Below are positions 18,195 through 26,042 of a stretch of 64,000 bases of DNA, one piece after another (positions within the stretch are counted from its first letter, which is position 1; each line of letters starts with the position of its first letter). Both the position numbers and the translations under genes were made by a program. The notes beneath the pieces were generated by a model. That model saw nothing but the letters and a program-made list of their open reading frames with translations. It searched no databases and was not told where the DNA came from. Origin of the DNA: an uncultured Acetatifactor sp. (lineage in GTDB: Bacteria > Bacillota > Clostridia > Lachnospirales > Lachnospiraceae); contig CAKRYI010000011.1 in NCBI GenBank assembly GCA_934426825.1, positions 12,942 to 76,941 on the forward strand, read 5' to 3'.

Positions 18195-19918
18195 ATGAAA
18201 AAAAATAATGGCGGTAACGCTGGCGGCGCTGATTGCCGGCAGTACGGTGGAACCGTCGGCATTGGCGGCGGCAGCGGCGGGTCAGAAGCAGGAAGTGACG
18301 CTGACGGCAGTTGATACACCGGATGCGGCGGTAACGGGGAGCGCGGACGGGAAGGATTCTGTGAGCGGTAACTCTGTGACAGCCGGGGACAGTGCACTTG
18401 CCGGGGAAAATGGAATAGCGACGCTGGCTGAGGAGAGCGGTTCCACGGAAGATGTGGTCAGTCTGACCATAGGTGAGACCACCACAAACTATACGTCTCT
18501 GTCAGTAGCAGTGGCGGCGCTGCCAACAGATTCCGACGCAACACTGACGCTGCTGGGGGATTGTCCGGCAGATACCTATATACTTGGAGACAAGGTAACA
18601 GGCACGGTAACGCTGGATCTGGCGGGGCATGCATTGACAGTGCCGGACGATAACAATATTATGTTAAGCAGTGATAGTTTTATTGTGATGTCTTCACAAA
18701 ATGTCGGTTACAAGGTCTGAGTGCAGTCATCCCCAGACGGTAGTAAGGAATGCACAAGAGGCAACCTGTACCGAAGCCGGCTATACCGGAGACACCTACT
18801 GCACAGAGTGTAACCAAATTACCGTGAACGGCACGGTAATCCCCGCCAAGGGACACAGCTACACGTCAGTGATTACAAAACAGCCGACGACCGCAGAGGA
18901 AGGCATCCGAACCTACACCTGCGGAGGCTGCGGACACAGTTACACGGAACCTGTGGAAAAACTGAACGACAGCGGTTCGGGTAGTACAGATACTGGAAAT
19001 AAAGACGCGGGAAATGCGGATAGCGGAAATAAAGACGCAGGAAGCGCAGGTGCCGGAAACAAAGACACGGGAAGCACAAACACAGAAAGCACAGAACCGG
19101 GAAACAAAAATACGGCAAGCACAGATACCAACACCACAGACGCAGGAAACGGCAGCCGCAGCGCAGCTCCATTCCTCAAGGGAGAGAACGGCAAAGAAGG
19201 CTGGGACGTCATCTGTGAGGATGTGAAGGCGGCTTCGGCGGGAGAAGAGATTACCGTGGATATGAACGGCACTACTGTGGCACCCGGCAACCTGTTTGAA
19301 CTGATTCACGGAGAAAATATTACTGTTGTGTTTGATATGGGTAACGGCATTGCATGGAGTGTGAACGGAAAAGATGTCACCGACATAAAAGGTGATATTG
19401 ATTTCGGCATTACATTCGGAACAGAAGCAGGGAAAAACATTCCGGTAGATGTGATTAACAGTATCACAGGCGAGCATACATCGATGAATCTGACGTTAGC
19501 ATATAACGGCGAGTTTGGATTTACGGCAGCACTGACAGTCAATCTGGAAGAAGCAAATGCCGGATACTATGCAAATCTGTTTTATTACAATCCGGATAAC
19601 AGCAGCTTGGAGTTTGTATGTGCCGGACAGATTGGAAAAGACGGTAATGTAAATCTCACATTTACGCATGCTTCCGATTACACGATAGTAATTGCAGAAA
19701 TTATAATGGATGAAAAGAATATCGACAGTATTCAAAAAACTGACGATAAGGAACTGTCTGAACAGGATGCAGAACCGGCTTCTCAGGATTCAAGCGCCGG
19801 GTCAGCCAAAGCGGATGATTCCGCGTGGAGAAGTTTTTGGATGATAATGCTTGGTTCGATAGTAGTTGTTGTAGGAGTGGGTATGTTCTTTATTAACAAA
19901 AAGAAGAAATCCGAGTAG
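18195..19918 (+). pseudogene. Broken paralogue of the giant surface protein (two frame breaks)
   Basis: Two open frames that together look like one shortened surface protein. Frame A (to the stop at 18718-18720) encodes a signal-like stretch MAVTLAALIAGSTV, a low-complexity region and the start of a beta-helix domain. Frame B (18701-19918) encodes the Cys/His module (CSHPQTV..GYTGDTYC), a Gly/Asp/Asn/Lys/Thr linker, the same C-terminal domain as the giant protein and a final membrane helix with KKKKSE. The ATG at 18195 is followed by eight A bases (18198-18205). With seven A it would read MKKIMAVTLAAL, a perfect signal peptide, in frame A. A second shift near 18700-18720 joins the beta-helix start to the C-terminal module, where the giant protein has well over 1000 residues. 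An internal deletion plus a slipped homopolymer is the simplest reading; phase variation is possible. Confidence 0.7.
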
Positions 19919-19933
19919 GATAAATACAGAAAC

Positions 19934-19975
19934 AAAAACAGGCTTGCCGACATGTGTTGGTTAAGCCTGTTTTGT
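19934..19975. terminator. Bidirectional terminator between surface-protein pseudogene and cstA
   Basis: AAAACAGGCTT (about 19935-19945) pairs with AAGCCTGTTTT (19963-19973). The stem is A-rich on one side and T-rich on the other, so it can serve both strands. A second GC-rich hairpin (GCGCCGG..GCTCCC/GGGAGC..CCGGCGC) lies at 19982-20015, just after the cstA stop. Confidence 0.8.
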
Positions 19976-20034
19976 CGTGGTGCGCCGGAGGCTCCCTTTA
20001 GGGAGCACCCGGCGCCGTATTTTACTGCATATCT

Positions 20035-21732
20035 TTACTGTACATTCGCTGTTTTCTTTTTACGAAGCAGCTCTTTGCCGGAAGTGACGACGATAATGAC
20101 TCCCAGAACCATAAGCAGAATCGCAATGATTAATTGTAATCCCTCTACCATGAAAACGGCGGTGCCTGCACCGAAGGCTTTGACAAGACCGATGGTACGC
20201 TCTACCAAAGCGGTGAAGGTGACACCCAACATAATCACCAGAGGAACGATTAAGGTACGGTTTTCTCTGCCGGTTACTTTTAAGAAAACGCAGAGGGTGA
20301 TGAGTACCAAAGCGCTCAGCAACTGGTTGGCGCTGCCAAACAGCGGCCAGATATTGGAGTAACCGATTTTTGTCAGAATAAAGCCGCAGGCGAGGGTAAC
20401 AACGGTGGAGAAATATTTGTTGCAGAGAACCTTTCTCCAAAGAGCGGCGTTTTTCATATCATCCGTGCTGAACAGTTCCTGAAAGGACATACGTCCGATT
20501 CTTGCCACGGCGTCCAGACTGGTAAGAGCTAAAGCGGAAACACACATGGTCATGAAGCACTGGGCTACATAGACAGGGAATCCGAACATTTCCAGCAGTC
20601 CTGCCACACCGGAGGAAAAGATTTGGAAAGGAGTTCCGGTGGCGGGAGTTCCGTCAGCGGCGGCAGCGGCTCCGGCAACACAGAGTGCCAGAATAGCCAG
20701 CAGACTTTCCAAAATCATGGCACCATAACCGACCTTTAACATATCCTTTTCGTTGGCAATGGTCTTGGATGAGGTTCCGGAGGAAACCAGACTGTGGAAA
20801 CCGGATACGGCGCCACATGCCACAGTTACGAAGAGAATGGGGAACAAATCACCCAGCTTTTCGTTATGGAATCCGGTAAAGGTGGGAAGGTTCATGGAAG
20901 GGTGAGCAACCAAAAGGCCTACCACAGCGCCTAAAATCATACCGCCGAACATGAAGGTGGTCATATAATCACGGGGCTGTTTCAACAGCCACATGGGAAG
21001 TACGGATGCAAGGAATATGTAAGCAAAGGTAAAGTAAATCCAAGCGTCCTTGCCGCCGGTGATGGGGAATGCCATACCGATACCGAGGGAGGCTACGGTG
21101 CAAAGCAGTCCGACCACACATTCCTTCCAGCCGGAGAGGTTGAATTTCTTTTGCAGTAAACCGAAAATCATGGCAAACACGATAAACAGGATGGAAATGG
21201 TTCCTGCGGCGCCGTTTGCTTTTGCGGCGGGTGAAAGAGAGGTTACACCGTCAGTCACAACAAACGCATTGAAAGTGCCCGCCACCATGTCGGCAAATGC
21301 GGCAATGACAATCAGGGTAAAGAGCCAGCAGAAAATTAAGAACAGCTTTCTACCGGTTTTGCCAATGTATTTTTCAATTAACAGTCCCATGGATTTGCCT
21401 TCGTTCTTGACGCTGGCATACAATGCGCCGAAGTCGGTAACGGCACCGAAGAAAATACCGCCTAAGACAATCCAAAGAAATACGGGAACCCATCCAAAGA
21501 CAGCTGCCTGAATGGCACCCGTTACAGGGCCGGCACCGGCAATGGAGGAGAACTGGTGGGCAAATACTACCCAGCCGTGGGTCGGAACATAGTCCTGACC
21601 GTCCTCATGGACACAGGCGGGAGTTTTGGCTTTCGGGTCAATGCCCCATTTTTTTGCAAGCCATCTGCCATAGAGTGTGTAGCCTGCCAAGAGGCATACA
21701 GCAGCGATTAATACGATTACAAGTGTGTTCAT
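20035..21732 (-). CDS. cstA: CstA-family carbon starvation protein / peptide or pyruvate transporter
   Basis: Integral membrane transporter of the CstA family, 565 residues with many hydrophobic helices. Family members import peptides or pyruvate under nutrient limitation. Recognisable family phrases are AKKWGIDPKAKTPA near the N-terminus, DGQDYVPTHGWVVFAHQFSSIAGAGPVTGAIQ in short blocks, and FHSLVSSGTSSKTI in the middle. The C-terminus ends with a basic tail (ELLRKKKTANVQ). A 300-base T-box leader with its own promoter precedes it, so expression should rise when a specific tRNA is uncharged, that is, when an amino acid runs short. This favours a peptide or amino acid role over pyruvate here, as an inference. 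The gene ends in a hairpin terminator region. Confidence 0.92.
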   Translation of the reverse strand: MNTLVIVLIAAVCLLAGYTLYGRWLAKKWGIDPKAKTPACVHEDGQDYVPTHGWVVFAHQFSSIAGAGPVTGAIQAAVFGWVPVFLWIVLGGIFFGAVTDFGALYASVKNEGKSMGLLIEKYIGKTGRKLFLIFCWLFTLIVIAAFADMVAGTFNAFVVTDGVTSLSPAAKANGAAGTISILFIVFAMIFGLLQKKFNLSGWKECVVGLLCTVASLGIGMAFPITGGKDAWIYFTFAYIFLASVLPMWLLKQPRDYMTTFMFGGMILGAVVGLLVAHPSMNLPTFTGFHNEKLGDLFPILFVTVACGAVSGFHSLVSSGTSSKTIANEKDMLKVGYGAMILESLLAILALCVAGAAAAADGTPATGTPFQIFSSGVAGLLEMFGFPVYVAQCFMTMCVSALALTSLDAVARIGRMSFQELFSTDDMKNAALWRKVLCNKYFSTVVTLACGFILTKIGYSNIWPLFGSANQLLSALVLITLCVFLKVTGRENRTLIVPLVIMLGVTFTALVERTIGLVKAFGAGTAVFMVEGLQLIIAILLMVLGVIIVVTSGKELLRKKKTANVQ

Positions 21733-21795
21733 AGTATAACCTCGTTTCTTAGAGTATTTTGTGTATCAAAATCCATAATGGGTGACCGGGTAGGG

Positions 21796-22095
21796 GAAAA
21801 TAAAAAATCCTCCGTCTTTACAGTTACCTGTAGAAGACGAAGGATGAATCTCCGCGTTACCACTTCTTTTGCCGGGTTATACCGACCTCTCTGCCACATC
21901 CGCTGTTATTCAGGTGAATGCGTTCCTTTTTAACGGTAGGATACCGGCGAGGGCTACTTGCAAAGCGTTTGCCCAAGCTGCTGGCAGGGGATAGCCTCGC
22001 ACCGACGCTGTTGTCTCACACCAGCCGACAACTCTCTGAAAACGTGCTATGGTAGGAAGTCCTGTCCTGTTCATCGCATTTGGATATTGATGTTG
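21796..22095 (-). promoter_or_regulatory. T-box riboswitch leader of cstA
   Basis: Read on the minus strand, the leader contains the T-box sequence AAGTGGTAACGCGGAGA (about 21851-21867), whose TGGT can pair with an uncharged tRNA ACCA end. Directly after it comes an intrinsic terminator: ATCCTTCGTCTT pairs with AAGACGGAGGAT (21807-21845), followed by a T run. Upstream is a long stem I region with an AGAGAG segment and an apical TTGTC/GACAA stem near 22010-22035. The specifier codon could not be assigned with confidence by eye. Position and orientation show it governs cstA. Confidence 0.85.
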
Positions 22096-22101
22096 ACACT
22101 T

Positions 22102-22129
22102 ATTTTAGTCCTAAAAATTGGTTTGTCAA
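22102..22129 (-). promoter_or_regulatory. Promoter of the T-box-cstA transcript
   Basis: On the minus strand TTGACA (22124-22129) is followed by a 16-base spacer and TAAAAT (22102-22107). Transcription would start near 22095, exactly where the T-box leader begins. Confidence 0.75.
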
Positions 22130-22178
22130 GATACATAATGTATTTTTTTGAATACAAAGTCAAAAAATTATACAACAA

Positions 22179-23510
22179 TTATTTCCGGGAATCTTTTTTC
22201 CGGTAAATGAAAACAGCCAGCACGGCGGTCAGGCTTTCGGCAACCACAAAGGCGCTCCACACGCCGTCTACGCCAAAGGCACGGCTGAGAAGAAAAGCCG
22301 CCGGAACAGTAATCACAATATACCGGGACAGGGAAATCATCAGGGAGGAAAATCCTCTTCCGAGAGCCTCCAGTGCACCGCAGGAGGTGACGGACAGGGT
22401 GGAGACAATGAATCCCAGACTGATGATATGCAGTGCGGTGACACCGAGGGAAACAGTGTCAGGGTTTTCCGTGAACAGACCAATCAGATTTTCGGGAATC
22501 AGCCAGCACAACAGGGTGCCGATTGCCATTATGGTTATGGAAAAGCCGCAGGCGGTGCGGTAAATCGCGGACACCCTTTTGTGCTCACCGGCACCGTAAT
22601 TGTAGCTGATAAGAGGTCGGATACCCTGTATGATACCGTTGGTGGGCAGATAGATAAAGGTCTGTAGTTTATAATATACGCCCAGCACCAGTACGGCGGA
22701 CTGGGAGTAGGCGGCAAGAATACTGTTTAACGCCGTAATCAGAAACGAGGGCAGTGCCATGTTTAAGGTCGCGGGGATGCCGATTCCATAGAGCTTTTTC
22801 CACAAATCCGTGTCCGGTGTCAGGAAAGAACGGCTGATTTTTACCGGCAGGGGCTTAAGAATAGAAAAGACAATATATGCCAATAATGTCAATATCTGAC
22901 CGATGACGGTAGCCCATGCGGCGCCGGCAATTCCCATGGCGGGAAAAGGCCCGATACCGAAAATAAAGAGCGGGTCCAGTACGATATTTGCCACAAATCC
23001 GACGAGCATACAGAGCATGGTTTCTTTCATTCGCCCCACGGACTGGAAAATCTTTTCATAGGTGATTCCCAGTGTGACAACCGGACAGAACAGGAACACA
23101 ATATTGGAGTAGTCCAGTCCGGATGCCAGAATGTCCCGGCTGTCCGTGAAGGAGCTTAAAAAAGCCGGCATGGCAAAAAGCAGCAGGAGAGCCAGCAGAA
23201 TACCGTGTACCAGACCGAGCAAAAGACCCTGAGAGGCGGCACGGTTGGCACGCTTTTTATTGTCAGCCCCTAAGTGATAGGAAATCATGGCATTGACACC
23301 GACGCCGAATCCTACGGCGATGGCAGTCAGCAGATTTTGCGCGGGATAGACCAAAGAAAGCGCAGTGATGGCGTCCTCGCTGAGTTTTGCCACAAAATAG
23401 CTGTCCACGATATTGTACAGAGAGTTGACTGCCATGGACAATACCATGGGAAAGGACATGGACAGTACAAGCGGAACAATTTTCTTTTCTTTCATAAATG
23501 TCTGGTTCAT
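22179..23510 (-). CDS. MATE-family multidrug/metabolite exporter
   Basis: Cation-coupled efflux pump of the MATE family, 443 residues with about twelve hydrophobic helices. The start MNQTFMKEKKIVPLVLSMSFP follows AAAAGGAAACAACT. The family hallmarks are in the first helices: PMVLSMAVNSLYNIVDSYFV, then GFGVGVNAMISYHLGA with the following NKKRAN loop, repeated in weaker form in the second half. Substrate cannot be told from sequence. It lies upstream of the cstA T-box on the same strand, but the strong promoter at 22102-22129 separates the two functionally. The C-terminal tail (YRKKDSRK) is basic. The upstream region holds a divergent gene. Confidence 0.92.
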   Translation of the reverse strand: MNQTFMKEKKIVPLVLSMSFPMVLSMAVNSLYNIVDSYFVAKLSEDAITALSLVYPAQNLLTAIAVGFGVGVNAMISYHLGADNKKRANRAASQGLLLGLVHGILLALLLLFAMPAFLSSFTDSRDILASGLDYSNIVFLFCPVVTLGITYEKIFQSVGRMKETMLCMLVGFVANIVLDPLFIFGIGPFPAMGIAGAAWATVIGQILTLLAYIVFSILKPLPVKISRSFLTPDTDLWKKLYGIGIPATLNMALPSFLITALNSILAAYSQSAVLVLGVYYKLQTFIYLPTNGIIQGIRPLISYNYGAGEHKRVSAIYRTACGFSITIMAIGTLLCWLIPENLIGLFTENPDTVSLGVTALHIISLGFIVSTLSVTSCGALEALGRGFSSLMISLSRYIVITVPAAFLLSRAFGVDGVWSAFVVAESLTAVLAVFIYRKKDSRK

Positions 23511-23714
23511 AGTTGTTTCCTTTTACTTTCTGAATGATATTGGGTAATGATTTGCGCCGTGTTTTTATTTTGCGCACATAAAAAGCCACACAACCATAAT
23601 TTATGATTGCATGGCGAAAAAAGATTTGCATCTTAAAAAATCCACTACCCAAACGGGTTTTATAGGGTTATTATAAAGAGGAGGATGTGTTCTGTCAAGA
23701 TTGGAAAAAGGGGA

Positions 23715-23742
23715 TTGCCTGTAAAGAAAAATTTGTTATAAT
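23715..23742 (+). promoter_or_regulatory. Promoter of the DUF3737 gene
   Basis: TTGCCT (23715-23720), a 16-base spacer and a perfect TATAAT (23737-23742). It places the transcript start near 23749 and so rules out an ATG at that very position in favour of the ATG at 23776. Confidence 0.75.
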
Positions 23743-23775
23743 GCTTAAATGAAAGAGACGGACAGGAGGAATACC

Positions 23776-24621
23776 ATGGATAAGAGAGAAATCAGACAGC
23801 AGTTTCTTACCGGTGAGAGAGCTTTGTTTCAGGGAGAGAACCTGCAAATTTACGATACTATTTTTGCCGACGGCGAGTCTCCGCTTAAGGAGAGCCATGA
23901 TATTGAGTTATACGGAAGTATGTTTAAGTGGAAGTACCCGCTTTGGTACAGCCGCAATATTTTGCTGAAAGACTGTACCCTGTTTGAGATGGCGAGAGCG
24001 GGTATCTGGTATACGGACCATATTTCCTTAACAGATACCATTGTGGAGGCACCGAAGAATTTCAGACGCTGCCATGATGTGACGCTTGAGAATGTGTCTT
24101 TCCCCAATGCTGCGGAAACACTGTGGAGCTGCGACGGAGTGCAGATGAACCGGGTGACGGCAAAGGGCGATTATTTTGCCATGAACAGTAAAAATATGGT
24201 GATAAAGGATTTCCAGTTATTGGGAAATTACAGCTTTGACGGAGCGGAGAATGTGGAGATTCACAATGCAAAAATGTTGTCCAAGGACTCTTTCTGGAAC
24301 AGTGACAACATTACGGTATATGATTCTTTCATTTCCGGAGAATATTTAGGATGGAATGCCAAAAATCTGACGTTAATTAACTGTACGGTGGAAAGTTTGC
24401 AGGGAATGTGTTATATCGACAATCTGGTTATGAAAAACTGCAAGCTGATTAACACGACACTGGCATTTGAATATTCCACGGTCGAGGCGGATATTCACAG
24501 TAAGATTGACAGCGTGCTGAATCCCAATGGAGGAATTATCCGTGCCGATTCTATCGGGGAACTGATTATTGAGAAGGACAAGGTTGACCCCGCAAAGACT
24601 AAAATTATTTGTAAAGAATAA
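23776..24621 (+). CDS. DUF3737-family beta-helix protein
   Basis: Cytosolic protein of 281 residues of the family I recognise as DUF3737, function unknown. It starts MDKREIRQQFLTGERALFQ behind CAGGAGGAATACC; the longer frame to 23749 would start at the transcript start itself. The sequence is a series of short strands of the type NILLKDCTLFEMARAGIWY, HDVTLENVSFPNA and KNLTLINCTVES, spaced about 22 residues. That is the pattern of a right-handed parallel beta-helix. There is no signal peptide. It has its own promoter and lies 19 bases before the C-S lyase gene with no terminator between, so the two are probably co-transcribed. Beta-helices often bind or process carbohydrate, but nothing here shows an active site. 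Confidence 0.82.
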   Translation: MDKREIRQQFLTGERALFQGENLQIYDTIFADGESPLKESHDIELYGSMFKWKYPLWYSRNILLKDCTLFEMARAGIWYTDHISLTDTIVEAPKNFRRCHDVTLENVSFPNAAETLWSCDGVQMNRVTAKGDYFAMNSKNMVIKDFQLLGNYSFDGAENVEIHNAKMLSKDSFWNSDNITVYDSFISGEYLGWNAKNLTLINCTVESLQGMCYIDNLVMKNCKLINTTLAFEYSTVEADIHSKIDSVLNPNGGIIRADSIGELIIEKDKVDPAKTKIICKE

Positions 24622-24640
24622 CCGTTCAGGAGGCAGCAGG

Positions 24641-25798
24641 ATGCAGTACGATTTTGACAAAGTGATTGACAGAAGAAACACTAATTCCCTGAAGTGGGAC
24701 GTGCCGGAGAGAGAACTGCCCATGTGGGTGGCGGATATGGATTTTCAGACGGCACCGGAAATCATTTCGGCGCTTCAAAAGAGAACGGAGCATGGCGTTT
24801 TCGGTTACTCTGTTGTGCCGGATGAATGGTATGACGCATATGTTCACTGGTGGAGGGACAGACATCATTTTACGATGGAAAAGGACTGGCTGATTTTCTG
24901 CACGGGAGTGGTTCCCGCCATTTCCAGTATGGTACGGAAGCTGACAACGGCGGGCGAAAAGGTGCTGGTGCAGACCCCGGTTTACAATATCTTTTTTAAT
25001 TCCATTGTTAACAACGGAAGAATCATTCTGGAAAATGAGCTTTTGTACGATGGCAATTCCTATTCCATGGATTTTGAAGATTTGGAAAGAAAGCTGTCTG
25101 ACCCGCAGACCACGCTGATGCTTTTGTGCAATCCGCAGAATCCTGCCGGCAGAATCTGGGGATGCGAGACTTTGGAAAAGGTGGGAGAGCTGTGCTGGAA
25201 GCACCATGTGCGGGTGATTTCGGACGAGATTCATTGCGATTTGGCTTTTCCCGGACAGGAGTATATTCCGTTTGCCTCCGTTTCGGACAAATGCAGAATG
25301 AACAGTGTTACCTGTCTTGCACCGACAAAGGCATTCAATATCGCCGGACTCCAGACTGCGGCGGTGTCCGTGCCTGATCCGGTACTTCGGCATAAAGTAA
25401 ACAGAGGCCTGAATACGGATGAGGTGGCGGAACCGAATGCGTATGCCGTGCAGGCGGCGGTGGCGGCATTTACGGAAGGTGCGCCGTGGCTGGATGAACT
25501 GCGGGAATACCTCTATGGAAACAGGCAGTATGTGCAGACTTTTTTGAAAAAAGAGCTCCCGCAGGTGAAATTAGTGGAGTCTCAGGCAACCTATCTTTTG
25601 TGGCTGGACTGTGAGAAAATTGCAAAAGATACGGAGCCGCTGGCAGACTTTTTGCGGAAAGAGACCGGACTGTATGTGACGGCGGGCGGCTGTTACGGCT
25701 CCGGGTCACAGAAATTTTTAAGGGTCAATATCGCATGTCCGAGAGGGACATTGGAGGACGGAATGAACCGCCTGAAAACAGGTTTACAAAAATTTTAG
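24641..25798 (+). CDS. PatB/MalY-type PLP-dependent C-S lyase (cystathionine beta-lyase-like aminotransferase)
   Basis: PLP enzyme of the class I/II aminotransferase fold, 385 residues, starting MQYDFDKVIDR eight bases after AGGAGG. Members of the MalY/PatB group split cystathionine or cysteine into pyruvate, ammonia and homocysteine or sulfide. The features that place it there are the N-terminal block LPMWVADMDFQTAPEI, the VFGYSVVPDEWYDAYVHWW segment and the PLP lysine in APTKAFNIAGLQTA. CNPQNPAGRIW and SDEIHCDLAFPG hold the cofactor-binding asparagine and aspartate. The C-terminal arginine lies in LRVNIACPRG. MalY also acts as a transcription modulator in E. coli, which cannot be judged here. 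It follows the DUF3737 gene closely and is separated from htpG by a CIRCE-containing gap. Confidence 0.9.
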   Translation: MQYDFDKVIDRRNTNSLKWDVPERELPMWVADMDFQTAPEIISALQKRTEHGVFGYSVVPDEWYDAYVHWWRDRHHFTMEKDWLIFCTGVVPAISSMVRKLTTAGEKVLVQTPVYNIFFNSIVNNGRIILENELLYDGNSYSMDFEDLERKLSDPQTTLMLLCNPQNPAGRIWGCETLEKVGELCWKHHVRVISDEIHCDLAFPGQEYIPFASVSDKCRMNSVTCLAPTKAFNIAGLQTAAVSVPDPVLRHKVNRGLNTDEVAEPNAYAVQAAVAAFTEGAPWLDELREYLYGNRQYVQTFLKKELPQVKLVESQATYLLWLDCEKIAKDTEPLADFLRKETGLYVTAGGCYGSGSQKFLRVNIACPRGTLEDGMNRLKTGLQKF

Positions 25799-25840
25799 AA
25801 TTTGTGAAATGCCTGAAAATACTGGGTTTTCACGGAATTA

Positions 25841-25867
25841 TTAGCACTCGGTAAAAACGAGTGCTAA
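25841..25867 (+). promoter_or_regulatory. CIRCE element (HrcA operator)
   Basis: Perfect inverted repeat TTAGCACTC, nine-base spacer, GAGTGCTAA, identical to the CIRCE consensus. It lies eight bases ahead of the -35 of the htpG promoter, so htpG should be repressed by HrcA and induced by heat. Confidence 0.95.
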
Positions 25868-25874
25868 TTTTATC

Positions 25875-25903
25875 TTGACTTTTCCGGTGGACAGAATTAC
25901 ACT
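25875..25903 (+). promoter_or_regulatory. htpG promoter
   Basis: TTGACT (25875-25880), 17-base spacer and TACACT (25898-25903), just after the CIRCE element. The leader to the start codon is about 130 bases and holds several small hairpins but no known riboswitch that I recognise. Confidence 0.65.
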
Positions 25904-26042
25904 TATCTCAATGGGGTGAAACGGAGGCGTAAAAGCCGAAGGAATCACACACGGAAAGCCGTCGGGCGGACATCGTTATGCGGACGCTGTTATATGGCGG
26001 CAGACAAGATAAAAACAAGAAATGAAGAAGGATGTGGTAGAA

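Noticed and set aside
18208..18720. First part of the surface paralogue as an independent small secreted protein
   Set aside because: It has no ribosome site at its ATG and its signal peptide becomes complete only with an upstream frame correction. Its beta-helix start ends abruptly, so a broken gene is the better reading.
19976..20020. The GC-rich hairpin near 20000 as the main cstA terminator
   Set aside because: On the minus strand no T run follows it. The A/T-flanked stem at 19934-19975 is a better terminator for both strands.
25904..26020. Riboswitch in the htpG leader
   Set aside because: The leader has several short hairpins but no conserved core of a known riboswitch class that I can recognise, and CIRCE already explains control.
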